64,000 nt of DNA from Kaistia soli DSM 19436 (GCF_900129325.1 NZ_FQUP01000001.1:558001-622000), one strand, 5' to 3'; shown: positions 28,367 to 37,238, counted from the first letter of the stretch. Made by a program: numbers and translations. The notes: generated by a model from the letters alone, not told the origin.

Positions 28367-29346
28367 CCGCCCCGCTCGTCCTCGCCGTTCCCTCCAAGGG
28401 CCGGCTGCAGGAAAACGCCAACGCTTTCTTCACCCGCGCCGGCCTTCCCGTGCAGCAGGCTGGCAGCGAACGCTCCTATCGCGGCCGCATCGCCGGCCTC
28501 GGCGATGTCGAGGTCGCCTATCTCTCGGCATCCGAGATCACGCGCGAGCTGGCCGCCGGAACCGTGCATCTTGGCATCACCGGCCGCGACCTCGTCGAAG
28601 AGGAAGTACCGGATTTCGCGGAGCGGCTCGATCTCGTCCTGCCGCTCGGTTTCGGCCATGCCGATGTCGTCGTCGCCGTGCCCGAGGGCTGGATCGACGT
28701 TCGGAGCATGGCCGATCTCGATGACGTCGCCGCGGATTTCCGCCCCCGCCATGGCCGTTGGCTCACCGTCGCCACCAAATATGTCAACCTGACCCGGCGC
28801 TTCTTCCATCAGCACGGCATCGCCGACTATCGCATCGTCGAAAGCCTCGGCGCGACCGAGGGCGCGCCGGCATCCGGCGCCGCCGACCTGATCGTGGACA
28901 TCACGACGACCGGTTCGACGCTTTCGGCCAACGCGCTCAAGGTCATCGGTGACGGCGTCATCCTGCGCTCGGAAGCGCATCTCGTCGCCTCGATCGCCGC
29001 CAACTGGAGCGGCGGTGCCCGCGGCGCGCTGCGCACCATCCTCGACCGGATCGAGGCCGAAGCCGCCGGCCGGTCGCTGCGCGAGATCCGCGCCGACGTC
29101 ATCGACGGCGAGGGTGCCGCGATGGTCGCGCTCGACCGTTTCGGCGCCACCGCACCGTTCGGCACCGCGCTCGGGCCTTTGACGCTGCATTGCCCGGCGT
29201 CCAAGGTCTACCAGTGCGCCGAATGGCTCCGCACCGGCGCCGGCGCGCGCAGCGTCACGGTCACGCGGCTCGAGATGGTGTTCTCCGCCACCAGCCCGCT
29301 CGCGGCACGCCTGCTCGGCCGCCTCGACGGCCAGATGCCGGCCTAA
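28363..29346 (+). CDS. hisG: ATP phosphoribosyltransferase, catalytic subunit
   Basis: HisG joins ATP and PRPP in the first step of histidine synthesis. The 327-residue product begins [14 protein letters not shown] and carries the phosphate-binding [13 protein letters not shown] block near residue 175, which binds PRPP. It is intermediate between the short (about 230) and long (about 300 with a regulatory ACT-like domain) forms; the extra C-terminal region (about 230-327) matches the length seen in some Rhizobiales. The adjacent hisZ implies a hetero-octameric HisZG enzyme. Its ATG overlaps the hisZ stop. Confidence 0.94.
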   Translation: MTAPLVLAVPSKGRLQENANAFFTRAGLPVQQAGSERSYRGRIAGLGDVEVAYLSASEITRELAAGTVHLGITGRDLVEEEVPDFAERLDLVLPLGFGHADVVVAVPEGWIDVRSMADLDDVAADFRPRHGRWLTVATKYVNLTRRFFHQHGIADYRIVESLGATEGAPASGAADLIVDITTTGSTLSANALKVIGDGVILRSEAHLVASIAANWSGGARGALRTILDRIEAEAAGRSLREIRADVIDGEGAAMVALDRFGATAPFGTALGPLTLHCPASKVYQCAEWLRTGAGARSVTVTRLEMVFSATSPLAARLLGRLDGQMPA

Positions 29347-29362
29347 GGCCGGGCTCAGTCCC

Positions 29363-30010
29363 TCACCGGCCCCTGCGGACCGGGGGGACCAGCTCGGCGC
29401 GCAGCTTCAGGGCTTCGCTCCGGCAGGGGCAGCCTTCGAGGTGGTCGTTGACGAGCCCCATTGCCTGCATGAAGGCATAGACGGTTGTCGGGCCGACGAA
29501 GCTCCAGCCGCGCTTCTTGAGGTCTTTCGACATGCGGATCGAGGCAGGCGAGGTCGAGGCGGCGGTGAGGGCCGCGCGATCGAACCGCGTCGGACGCTCG
29601 GCAGCCGCCGGCTCGAAGCTCCACACATAGGCGGCAAGCGAGCCCTCTGTCCCAATGAGATCGAGCGCGCGGCGGGCATTGTTAATGGTCGAGGCGATCT
29701 TGCCGCGATGACGGACGATGCCGGCATCGCCCAGCAGCCGCTCGATATCGGCGTCGCCGAATTCGGCCACCGCAGCGGGCTCGAAATTCGCGAAAGCGCG
29801 GCGGAAATTCTCGCGCTTGCGCAGGATCGTCAGCCATGAGAGGCCCGACTGGAAGCCTTCGAGGCAGAGCTTCTCGAACAGCCGGCGATCCTCCGTCACC
29901 GGCCGCCCCCATTCCGCGTCGTGATAGGCCTCATAGTCGACGAGCCCGCTGCTCCACCAGCAGCGCGCCCGCCCGTCTGTTCCCGCGACAAGCCCGTCCG
30001 CAAGCTCCAT
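29363..30010 (-). CDS. tag: DNA-3-methyladenine glycosylase I
   Basis: Tag removes 3-methyladenine from alkylated DNA, starting base-excision repair. The 215-residue product has the zinc ligands of the family: Cys17 (RARCWWS), His30 (AYHDAEWG) and a C-terminal His/Cys pair in VNDHLEGCPC. The catalytic Glu51 lies in LCLEGFQSGLSW. The ATG at 30010 was chosen because the conserved domain starts there; the frame continues to 30058 across a putative SOS box. The stop is 16 bases from the convergent hisG stop. Confidence 0.94.
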   Translation of the reverse strand: MELADGLVAGTDGRARCWWSSGLVDYEAYHDAEWGRPVTEDRRLFEKLCLEGFQSGLSWLTILRKRENFRRAFANFEPAAVAEFGDADIERLLGDAGIVRHRGKIASTINNARRALDLIGTEGSLAAYVWSFEPAAAERPTRFDRAALTAASTSPASIRMSKDLKKRGWSFVGPTTVYAFMQAMGLVNDHLEGCPCRSEALKLRAELVPPVRRGR

Positions 30011-30020
30011 CTCGACCCCC

Positions 30021-30035
30021 GTTCGATGTTTGTTC
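30021..30035 (-). promoter_or_regulatory. Putative SOS box (GTTC-N7-GTTC) upstream of tag
   Basis: GTTCGATGTTTGTTC is an exact match to GTTC-N7-GTTC, the LexA operator of alphaproteobacteria. It lies 11 bases upstream of the tag ATG, where LexA would block transcription or elongation. The orientation is direct-repeat-like, as for this LexA class. The match is seen directly; regulation by LexA is inferred from family knowledge and from the DNA-repair role of tag. Confidence 0.75.
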
Positions 30036-30253
30036 TTGTCTAGCGCGACTCCCGCCAAGGCTGCAAGCGGCGGCGCGTTAACCCGAAATTCACCATGGTG
30101 CGAGCTGGAACGGCGCGTTCATCCTTCTTTTCCAGCCTGTGCCTCAGTCTTGCCTCGAAGCCGGAGCGCCGCGTGCGACCGGCCCGAGACCTGGGCATTG
30201 GTGTGCCCGCCTGTCGCAACCCCGTCGCCAGACGCCTTGTGTCGAGTACGTCC

Positions 30254-30967
30254 ATGCGAAGCCTTTTCCTGTCCGCAGCCGTTGCGGCCGTCGTCGCCCT
30301 CCCCGCCTCGGCCCAGGCCAACGACCGCTATGTGCCGCGTCCGCCCGTGATGCTCAGCCCTGATCTGTCGGAGCCCTGGCTGCTGCAATATGCGCCGGGC
30401 AAGAAGCGCCCGGTCATATCCCAGCGCACGGTGCGCCAGCCGGTGGCGCCGGTCATGGTCTCCAGCATCACGCCGGTGCCGATCCCGCAGCAGCGCGCGG
30501 CAAAGCCCGCCAGCCGGCAGTTTGACCCGGCCTTCCTGCCCACGGTCATCGCCTATAACGGCCCCGAAAGGCCGGGCACGATCATCATCGACACCAATGC
30601 CCGCTATCTCTATCTCGTCGAGGCTGGCGGCCAGGCGCGCCGCTACGGCGTCGGCGTCGGCAAGCCCGGCTTCGAATGGGCCGGCGAGCATCGGATCACG
30701 CGCAAGGCCGAGTGGCCCGGCTGGACGCCGCCGCCGGAAATGCGCAAGCGCCGCCCGGGCCTGCCGGTTCACATGGAGGGCGGCCCCAACAATCCGCTCG
30801 GCGCCCGCGCGATGTATCTCGGATCAACGCTTTATCGCATCCACGGCTCGAATGAGCCCTGGTCGATTGGCAAGGCCGTCTCGTCGGGCTGCATCCGCAT
30901 GCGCAACGAGGACGTGACCGATCTCTATGCGCGGGTGGGCGTCGGAACGCGCGTCATCGTCATGTGA
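30254..30967 (+). CDS. L,D-transpeptidase (YkuD domain), periplasmic
   Basis: L,D-transpeptidases make 3-3 crosslinks in peptidoglycan or attach proteins to it. The 237-residue product has a signal peptide (residues 1-22, ASAQA), a Pro-rich linker (about 25-95) and a C-terminal YkuD domain (about 105-237). The catalytic motif is complete: His197 in RIHGSN and Cys213 in SSGCIRM. The ATG at 30254 directly precedes the signal peptide; the open frame upstream to 30095 is not needed. A homologous gene follows 97 bases later, so this is a tandem pair. Confidence 0.92.
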   Translation: MRSLFLSAAVAAVVALPASAQANDRYVPRPPVMLSPDLSEPWLLQYAPGKKRPVISQRTVRQPVAPVMVSSITPVPIPQQRAAKPASRQFDPAFLPTVIAYNGPERPGTIIIDTNARYLYLVEAGGQARRYGVGVGKPGFEWAGEHRITRKAEWPGWTPPPEMRKRRPGLPVHMEGGPNNPLGARAMYLGSTLYRIHGSNEPWSIGKAVSSGCIRMRNEDVTDLYARVGVGTRVIVM

Positions 30968-31064
30968 TCCGCGTCGCTTGCCGCGGCCGGCAGGGTTTTT
31001 TATCGTCCAGATCGCAGCCGTGTCCTCGACAGGCTGCGCTGAAGACCAAGAAACGGAGGGTTGG

Positions 31065-31682
31065 ATGGCTGGCTGGCATATGATTCGGATGGCCGCCCTT
31101 GCGGCAGCGATCACGCTGACGGCGGGGGATGCGCATGCCGAGGGCTTCTTCCGCAAGCTCTTTTCAGGCGGCTTCGACCTCCAGCCCGTCGAGGCGGTGC
31201 CAGGCGCGGCGGTGCCGATGAAATACAAACGCCAGCGCGTGCGCTACGTCACCGACGCAGCGCCGGGCACGATCATTATCGATTCGGATGCCAAGTTCCT
31301 CTACCTCGTCGAAGGCGACAACCGGGCCATGCGCTATGGCGTCGGTGTCGGGCGCGAGGGCTTCGGCTGGCAGGGTCAGGTGAAGGTCGGCCGCAAGGCG
31401 GAATGGCCCACCTGGACGCCGCCGCCGGAAATGCGCCAACGCGAGAAGCAGAGGGGCCGCATCCTGCCCGTCTCGATGAAGGGTGGACCGCAAAACCCGC
31501 TCGGCGCCCGCGCGATGTATCTTTATGACGGCGGCCGCGACACGATGTTCCGCATCCATGGCACCAGCGAGCCCTGGACCATCGGGCACAACGTGTCGTC
31601 GGGCTGCATCCGCATGGTCAACAACGACGTTTCCGACCTCTATGAGCGGACGCCGATCGGCACAAAAGTCATCGTGCGCTGA
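31065..31682 (+). CDS. L,D-transpeptidase (YkuD domain), second of tandem pair
   Basis: The 205-residue paralogue of the preceding gene has a signal peptide (ending DAHAE, about residue 25), a short linker and a YkuD domain from about residue 65. Catalytic residues are His165 (RIHGTS) and Cys181 (SSGCIRM). The strings KAEWPxWTPPPEMR and NPLGARAMYL are shared with its neighbour, evidence of duplication. Both ATG 31065 and ATG 31080 are in frame; the GGAGGG at 31055-31060 is only 4 bases before the first and 19 before the second, so 31065 is preferred. Confidence 0.92.
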   Translation: MAGWHMIRMAALAAAITLTAGDAHAEGFFRKLFSGGFDLQPVEAVPGAAVPMKYKRQRVRYVTDAAPGTIIIDSDAKFLYLVEGDNRAMRYGVGVGREGFGWQGQVKVGRKAEWPTWTPPPEMRQREKQRGRILPVSMKGGPQNPLGARAMYLYDGGRDTMFRIHGTSEPWTIGHNVSSGCIRMVNNDVSDLYERTPIGTKVIVR

Positions 31683-31690
31683 CGCACATT

Positions 31691-31729
31691 GAGCGTTGCG
31701 GCCGGCCAGAGGCCGGCGCGCAGACGCTC
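31691..31729. terminator. Hairpin between convergent genes
   Basis: Nested inverted repeats GAGCGT/ACGCTC (31691-31696, 31724-31729) and GCCGGCC/GGCCGGC (31701-31707, 31711-31717) lie between the second L,D-transpeptidase and the tetR-type gene, overlapping the latter's stop codon. The stem is GC-rich but has no T-run on either strand, so termination is plausible rather than certain. Confidence 0.4.
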
Positions 31730-32390
31730 AGGCCGTCGCTGGCTTGCCGTATACCTTCATGAAGAAGGAAACGGCACGCGCCACGCGCTGCCGGATCTCG
31801 TCGGGGTCCGGTGTCGAGATGATCCCGAACAGAAGCTTCCGCAGCACGCCGGTCTGGGCGAGTTCCATGAACTGCGAAGCAGCAAGCTCGCAATCCTCGA
31901 TCTCCAGCACGCCCGCTTTGACCTGGACTGCCAGATAGGCCGCGATCTGCTCGGCGCACAGCGCCGGGCCGCGGCCGTAGAACTCCGCGCCGATCTCAGG
32001 CATTCGGTTGACGATCGAGAAGACCGTCCGCATCGCCCGAACGTAATAAGGACGGGTCAGGATCTCGACCAGACGCGTGCCGCAATCGGTCAACACGGCC
32101 GCGACGTCATGGTTATCAAGGTCGAGCTGGATGACGCTGAACAGTTCTTCGCGCTTCTCGGTTGAGATCAGCTCGACGAACAGGTGCTCCTTGTCCTCGA
32201 AATAAACATAGAGCGTCCCCTTGGACACGCCGGCAACGCGGGCGATGTCGTTCATGCTCGCCGCGTCGAAGCCCTTCTCGAGAAAGACGGCCCGCGCGCC
32301 GTCGAGAATCTGCCTGCGCTTGCGCGGATCATGGCCGGCGGCCCCCTGGTCGGCGACCATCAGCTCGGCTTCGGCACTGATCACGTCCAT
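31728..32390 (-). CDS. TetR/AcrR family repressor of the emrAB operon
   Basis: The 220-residue regulator has an N-terminal TetR helix-turn-helix (residues about 20-65, containing ASMNDIARVAGVSKGTLYVYFEDKEHLF) and a C-terminal ligand domain. The ATG at 32390 follows a strong GAGAGGAA Shine-Dalgarno; the frame upstream to 32483 is ignored. It is divergent from emrA, and two copies of a TGACCGAACCGTTCGG-type palindrome lie in the shared promoter region. Repression of both itself and emrAB, relieved by a pump substrate, is the usual arrangement and is inferred here. Confidence 0.9.
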   Translation of the reverse strand: MDVISAEAELMVADQGAAGHDPRKRRQILDGARAVFLEKGFDAASMNDIARVAGVSKGTLYVYFEDKEHLFVELISTEKREELFSVIQLDLDNHDVAAVLTDCGTRLVEILTRPYYVRAMRTVFSIVNRMPEIGAEFYGRGPALCAEQIAAYLAVQVKAGVLEIEDCELAASQFMELAQTGVLRKLLFGIISTPDPDEIRQRVARAVSFFMKVYGKPATA

Positions 32391-32522
32391 TTCCTCTCTA
32401 CCGCGCTCGCGGCCTTTCACAAAAGTAGAGCGGATGCGGCCCTGACAGTTGGGAAGGCTAGCAAAAACATTCTCCCCTACCAACCCAGATGACGCCCATA
32501 CGAGCCGTCATCGTAGAAAAAA

Positions 32523-32603
32523 TGACCGAACCGTTCAGTTCGATCTTGATCTAAGCGTCCTGCTCCGCTAAATCAAGCACCAACTGACCGAACCGTTCGG
32601 TCA
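32523..32603. promoter_or_regulatory. emrAB promoter with two TetR-type operators
   Basis: The perfect 9-1-9 palindrome TGACCGAACCGTTCGGTCA lies at 32585-32603, and a weaker copy at 32523-32541. Between them is a promoter-like pair for the plus strand: TTGATC (32546-32551), 17 bases, TAAATC (32569-32574). The operators thus flank -35 and -10. Binding by the divergent TetR protein is inferred. Confidence 0.8.
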
Positions 32604-32628
32604 ATCGAGTTCTTCCAAGGAGCGGGCC

Positions 32629-33861
32629 ATGGCAAAAATCGCCCTCGTCGAGGACGCCGGAGATACCGGATCGAGCGATCTGGCACCGGCGCAACGCAAG
32701 ACCGCCGAGGCGCCGGCTTCACCGACGCCTGCGGCACCGCCCGTTCATGAGCCTGCTCCGACGCCCGCCGCGCAGCAGCCGCTTGCGCCAGCCGAGAAGC
32801 CGCCTGCCAAGGGTGGTCGGCGCCGCGTGATTCTGGGCGCGGTCGCGCTGATCGCCATCCTCGCCGGCAGCTATTACGGCCATGAATGGTGGACCACCGG
32901 ACGCTTCATGATTTCGACCGATGATGCCTATGTCGGCGCGGACTCCTCCGTCGTGGCGCCGCGCATCGCGGGTTATGTCGCCAACGTGACGGCAGTCGAC
33001 AATGCCTCGGTCAAGGTGGGCGATCCGCTCGTCTATCTCGATGATTCCGACCAGAAGGTCGCGATCACCGCCGCGGAGAATCAGATCGCTTCGCAGCAGG
33101 CTTCGCTCGATCGCATCGACAAGCAGATCGCCGCCGCAAAGACGGCCGTGGACCAGGCCAAGGCATCGATCACCTCGGCTGAAGCGGACCGCGAGCTTTC
33201 GATTGCCGACTTCAATCGCGCGACGCAGCTGAATGCCAGCCAGTTCGCCAGCAAGCAGTCGGTCGATCAGGCGAAGGCCACCAACGACAAGGCAGCAGCC
33301 GCGGTCGAATCGGCGAAGGCCGGTCTCGCATCGGCGGAGGCCAATGTCGCGGTGCTGGTCGCGCAGCGCGTGGAGGCTGAACGCCAGCTCGACCAGTATC
33401 GCACCACGCTCGACCAGCGGAAGCTCGACCTCGACCGGACGATCGTTCGTGCGCCCTTCGACGGCGTTGTCGGCAATCGTGCGGTCCAGCCGGGCGAGTA
33501 CGTCGCCGCGGGCCAGCGCCTGCTGGCACTTGTTCCGCTGACCGAGGTCTATATCGACGCAAACTTCAAGGAAACTCAGCTCGCCGGCATCCGGCCGGGC
33601 GCGGTTGCCCATGTCACGGTCGATGCAGCCGATGGCGAAGGCTTCGAAGGCAAGGTGGTGAGCGTCGCCCCGGCATCAGGTTCCGTGTTCAGCCTGCTGC
33701 CGCCCGACAATGCGACGGGCAATTTCACCAAGATCACGCAGCGCGTGCCGGTCCGCATTGCCGTGCCCGCCTCAGTGATCGCTGGCGGAGCGCTGCGCCC
33801 CGGCCTTTCGGTCACCGTCGAAATCGACAAGCGCACCGGACAGGGCGCCGTCGCCAATTGA
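32629..33861 (+). CDS. emrA: HlyD/EmrA family membrane fusion protein of a multidrug efflux pump
   Basis: This periplasmic adaptor links the inner-membrane pump to an outer-membrane channel. The 410-residue protein has a Pro/Ala-rich cytoplasmic N-terminus (about 1-60), one membrane segment (about 65-85), a lipoyl-like region split by a coiled coil rich in Ala/Gln/Lys (about 140-260, SIDRI...ASAEANVAVLVAQRVEAERQL) and a beta-barrel part. VRAPFDGVVGNRAVQPGEYV near residue 280 is the second lipoyl half. AAGGAG precedes the ATG. It is co-transcribed with emrB. Confidence 0.92.
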   Translation: MAKIALVEDAGDTGSSDLAPAQRKTAEAPASPTPAAPPVHEPAPTPAAQQPLAPAEKPPAKGGRRRVILGAVALIAILAGSYYGHEWWTTGRFMISTDDAYVGADSSVVAPRIAGYVANVTAVDNASVKVGDPLVYLDDSDQKVAITAAENQIASQQASLDRIDKQIAAAKTAVDQAKASITSAEADRELSIADFNRATQLNASQFASKQSVDQAKATNDKAAAAVESAKAGLASAEANVAVLVAQRVEAERQLDQYRTTLDQRKLDLDRTIVRAPFDGVVGNRAVQPGEYVAAGQRLLALVPLTEVYIDANFKETQLAGIRPGAVAHVTVDAADGEGFEGKVVSVAPASGSVFSLLPPDNATGNFTKITQRVPVRIAVPASVIAGGALRPGLSVTVEIDKRTGQGAVAN

Positions 33862-33890
33862 CGCAAGAATCCTCCCCCGGGAGGTAAAGA

Positions 33891-33935
33891 GAGGGGAAAC
33901 ATCCGCGGTCCCTACCCCGGCGGCTGTTTCCCCTC
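33891..33935 (+). other. Intergenic hairpin between emrA and emrB
   Basis: A perfect 11-bp inverted repeat, GAGGGGAAACA at 33891-33901 and TGTTTCCCCTC at 33925-33935, spans a 23-base loop in the 150-base gap between the pump genes. No T-run follows. It may act in mRNA processing, attenuation or 3'-end stabilisation of the emrA message; role is inferred from position only. Confidence 0.55.
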
Positions 33936-34011
33936 GACTTTGATTTGATCGTTCACAAGAACGCCGGAAAGGCCGCTCGCCGACCGCCGACGCGAATTCC
34001 GGAGCACGGCC

Positions 34012-35577
34012 ATGGCCGGACCAGCCGCATTCGAACAGCCCGTGATGACGCCCCGGCGAATCCTCGGATTTGTCGCCATGTGCGTCGGCATGTTCATGGC
34101 GATCCTCGATATCCAGATCGTCTCGTCGTCGCTCGCCGAGATCCAGGCCGGCCTCTCGGCCTCTTCGTCCGAAGTGTCGTGGGTCCAGACCGCCTATCTA
34201 ATCGCCGAGATCGTGATGATCCCGCTGTCGGGCTTCCTCGGGCGTGCGCTCTCGACGCGCTACCTGTTCGCCGTGGCCGCCGGCGGATTTGCCATCACCT
34301 CGATTGGCTGCTCGACCGCCAACTCGATCACCGAGATGATCATCTGGCGTGGCCTGCAGGGCTTCATCGGTGGCGGCATGATCCCGTCGGTGTTCGCGGC
34401 AGCCTTCACGATCTTCCCGAAGAACCGGCAGGCGATGGTCTCAGCGATCGTCGGGCTGATCGCGACGCTCGCGCCGACAATTGGCCCGACGATCGGCGGC
34501 TATCTCACCAACCTCTTTTCCTGGCACTGGCTGTTCCTCGTCAACGTCCTGCCCGGCATTGCGGTCACCATCGGCGTGCTCACCTGCGTCGACTGGGACA
34601 AGCCTAACCTCAAGCTGCTGAACCATTTCGACTTTTTTGGCCTCGCGACGCTCGCGGCGTTTCTCGGCAGCCTTGAATATGTGCTCGAGGAAGGTTCGAC
34701 CAATGACTGGTTCCAGGATGAGACGATCTCCATTCTCGCCGTCGTCGCGGTCGTCGCCGGCATTGCCTTCTTCTGGCGCGTGCTGACGGCGAAGGAGCCG
34801 ATCGTCGACGTCCGGGCCTTCAACAACCGCAATTTCGCGACCGGCTCGCTGTTCTCATTCATGCTCGGCGTCGGCCTCTATGGCCTCGTCTATCTCTACC
34901 CGGTCTATCTCGCCCGGGTACGCGGCTATGATTCGCTACAGATCGGCGAGACGATGTTCGTCACCGGCATCTTCATGATGATCACGGCGCCGATCGCCGG
35001 CAATCTGGCGCAGCGGCTCGACCCGCGCGTGATGATGGCGGCGGGATTGTCACTGTTCGCGATCTCCTGCCTCGAACTGGTGCCAATCACCAAGGACTGG
35101 GCCTTCACCGAACTCTTCATCCCCCAGGCGCTGCGCGGCGTCGCGCTGATGACCTCGATGATCCCGGTTTCAATGCTGGCGCTTGGAACACTGCCGCCGG
35201 AGCGGATCAAGAATGCGTCGGGCCTTTTCAACCTCACGCGAAATCTCGGCGGCGCAGTTGGCCTCGCCGTGATCACGACACTGCTCAACGATCGTTGGGA
35301 CCTGCACATTGCCCGCCTGCATGAAGCGGTGACCTGGAGCAGCACTGCGGCGACCGAACGGTTTACCGCTTTGTCCCGCGGCTTCTCCGCGCTCGGCTCC
35401 AATGCCGAACTTGCTGCGCTGCAGACGATTGCGCAATCGGCCAAGCGCGAGGCTCTCGTGATGGCGTTTTCCGACGTGTTCCTCGTCCTAGCGGTGATCT
35501 TCGCCGCGATCGTTCTCCTCGTCCCGCTCGCCCAGAAGCCGGGCGCGAGGGCCGCGGCGGCGGGCGGAGGCCACTGA
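34012..35577 (+). CDS. emrB: DHA2-family multidrug efflux MFS permease, EmrB type
   Basis: The 521-residue proton-driven pump has about 14 transmembrane segments and the MFS motifs of the DHA2 family: LDIQIVSSSLAEI in helix 1 and, between helices 2 and 3, GFLGRALSTRYLF. It works with EmrA and an outer-membrane channel to export hydrophobic toxic compounds. The ATG at 34012 follows GGAG with a 7-base spacing. The C-terminus ends in a short Ala/Gly-rich tail. Drug range is not predictable. Confidence 0.92.
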   Translation: MAGPAAFEQPVMTPRRILGFVAMCVGMFMAILDIQIVSSSLAEIQAGLSASSSEVSWVQTAYLIAEIVMIPLSGFLGRALSTRYLFAVAAGGFAITSIGCSTANSITEMIIWRGLQGFIGGGMIPSVFAAAFTIFPKNRQAMVSAIVGLIATLAPTIGPTIGGYLTNLFSWHWLFLVNVLPGIAVTIGVLTCVDWDKPNLKLLNHFDFFGLATLAAFLGSLEYVLEEGSTNDWFQDETISILAVVAVVAGIAFFWRVLTAKEPIVDVRAFNNRNFATGSLFSFMLGVGLYGLVYLYPVYLARVRGYDSLQIGETMFVTGIFMMITAPIAGNLAQRLDPRVMMAAGLSLFAISCLELVPITKDWAFTELFIPQALRGVALMTSMIPVSMLALGTLPPERIKNASGLFNLTRNLGGAVGLAVITTLLNDRWDLHIARLHEAVTWSSTAATERFTALSRGFSALGSNAELAALQTIAQSAKREALVMAFSDVFLVLAVIFAAIVLLVPLAQKPGARAAAAGGGH

Positions 35578-35584
35578 CGAACGC

Positions 35585-35631
35585 CAATGCGGAGCGGCGA
35601 GGGAACGACAAAGTTCCGCCGCTCCGCATTG
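35585..35631 (+). terminator. Long hairpin after emrB
   Basis: A 14-bp perfect stem, CAATGCGGAGCGGC paired with GCCGCTCCGCATTG, with an internal GGAAC/GTTCC extension and a 6-base loop, begins 7 bases after the emrB stop. It is followed by AGAAGG rather than a T-run, so it could be a terminator without a U-tract or an mRNA 3'-end stabiliser. Confidence 0.5.
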
Positions 35632-35732
35632 AGAAGGCGCCCATGCCGCGCTATTATCTGGTGACCTTACGGACCGTCCCCAGCTGCGTGCCTCATTAAG
35701 GCGCGGCGGCCTCAATCAAGTTTGGCCATTTC

Positions 35733-37217
35733 ATGGATGCTTCTGTCTCGACCCGGGCCGAACCCGCGCCGCTCGATCACGCCACCGTCCGAACGATCAT
35801 CATCGGGATCATGCTGGCGATGTTTCTCGCCGCGCTCGACCAGACGATCGTCGCCACGGCGCTGCCAACGATCGGACGGGAGCTCGGCGATCTTCAGAAC
35901 ATCTCGTGGGTGGTGACAGCCTATCTGCTGTCTTCAACCGCGGCGACTCCTCTCTACGGCAAGATCAGCGACATCCATGGACGGCGGACCACGCTGCTCG
36001 CCGCCATCGTGATCTTCATGATCGGCTCGATCGCCTGCGCCCTCGCGCCGACCATGTTCGCGCTCATCGTCGCCCGGTTTGTCCAGGGCCTTGGCGGCGG
36101 CGGCCTGATTTCTCTTGCCCAGACCATCACGGCCGACGCGGTATCGCCCAGGGAACGCTCTCGTTACATGGGCTATTTCGGCGTCGTCTTCGCCCTGTCG
36201 AGCGTGGCGGGACCGGTGCTGGGCGGCGTCATATCCCAGTCGGTCGGCTGGGCGGCGATCTTCTGGATCAATGTCCCGCTCGGCGCGCTGGCCTTCTTCA
36301 TGACCTATAACGCGCTGAAGAAGCTGCCGCGGCACGAGCGCGCCCACAAGCTCGACTATGCCGGCGCCTGCCTCCTGGTGATTGCAGCCGTCCTGCTTTT
36401 GCTGGCACTGAGCTGGGGCGGCGTCGTCTATCCCTGGGCTTCGCGCGAGATCATCGGCCTCCTTGCCGGCTCGATCGTGGCTTGGGTGCTGTTCGCCTAT
36501 CGGCTGATGAAGGCGCCCGAGCCTTTCCTGCCGCTCGGCGTGCTCGGAGACCGCGTCGTCGCCAGCGCCACGCTCGCCGGCTTCTTCGGCATCGGTACCA
36601 TGGTCGGCCTCTCGATCTATCTGCCACTGTTCTTCCAGGCGGTGCTGCACATGAACGCCGCCGAATCGGGCTTTGCGCTGATCCCGCTTTCCGTCGGCAC
36701 CGTCGCCGGCGCGCAGACATCCGGCCTGATCATGGCCCGGGTCCGCCACTACAAGCGGGCGCCGATGATCGGGCTCTCCATCAGCATTCTCGCGATGATC
36801 GCCATGACGATCACGGCAGGCCAGTTGCCGATGTTCGGCATGGAAATCCTGCTCGTCATCATCGGCGCGGGGCTTGGAACGCTGTTCCCGGTCACCGTCG
36901 TCGCGGTGCAGAACGCCGTCGCGCCGCATCACATGGGCACGGCGACCGGCACGGTGAATTTTATGCGCGCCCTCGGCAGCGCCATCCTCGTCGCGACCTT
37001 CGGCGCCATCTTCCTGGCCGGCGTCGGCGCGACCGGCGGCGTCTCCGTCGAAACCCTCATCGCCAGCACCGGGTCGGGCGTTTCGCTCGCCGACGCATTC
37101 CGCGGCATTTTCGCGGCTGCGACGGCCTGCATCATCATCGCCTTCCTGCTGCTGCTCATGATGGAAGAGCGGCCGCTGCGTGGTGGGGAGCGTCCGACGA
37201 CGGTGGTGCTCGACTGA
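35733..37217 (+). CDS. MDR-type MFS transporter (DHA2 family, 14 TM)
   Basis: The 494-residue protein is a drug:H+ antiporter of the DHA2 type with about 14 transmembrane segments. Motifs include LDQTIVATALPTI in helix 1, GKISDIHGRRTTLL between helices 2 and 3, and GPVLGGVI (motif C of exporters) in helix 5. It lies 155 bases after emrB in the same direction, but a long hairpin lies between, so it may be expressed separately. The start has a weak Shine-Dalgarno. Substrate is unknown; it lacks its own EmrA partner. Confidence 0.88.
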   Translation: MDASVSTRAEPAPLDHATVRTIIIGIMLAMFLAALDQTIVATALPTIGRELGDLQNISWVVTAYLLSSTAATPLYGKISDIHGRRTTLLAAIVIFMIGSIACALAPTMFALIVARFVQGLGGGGLISLAQTITADAVSPRERSRYMGYFGVVFALSSVAGPVLGGVISQSVGWAAIFWINVPLGALAFFMTYNALKKLPRHERAHKLDYAGACLLVIAAVLLLLALSWGGVVYPWASREIIGLLAGSIVAWVLFAYRLMKAPEPFLPLGVLGDRVVASATLAGFFGIGTMVGLSIYLPLFFQAVLHMNAAESGFALIPLSVGTVAGAQTSGLIMARVRHYKRAPMIGLSISILAMIAMTITAGQLPMFGMEILLVIIGAGLGTLFPVTVVAVQNAVAPHHMGTATGTVNFMRALGSAILVATFGAIFLAGVGATGGVSVETLIASTGSGVSLADAFRGIFAAATACIIIAFLLLLMMEERPLRGGERPTTVVLD

Positions 37218-37238
37218 AGACGGTGGCTAGCCGGAGCC

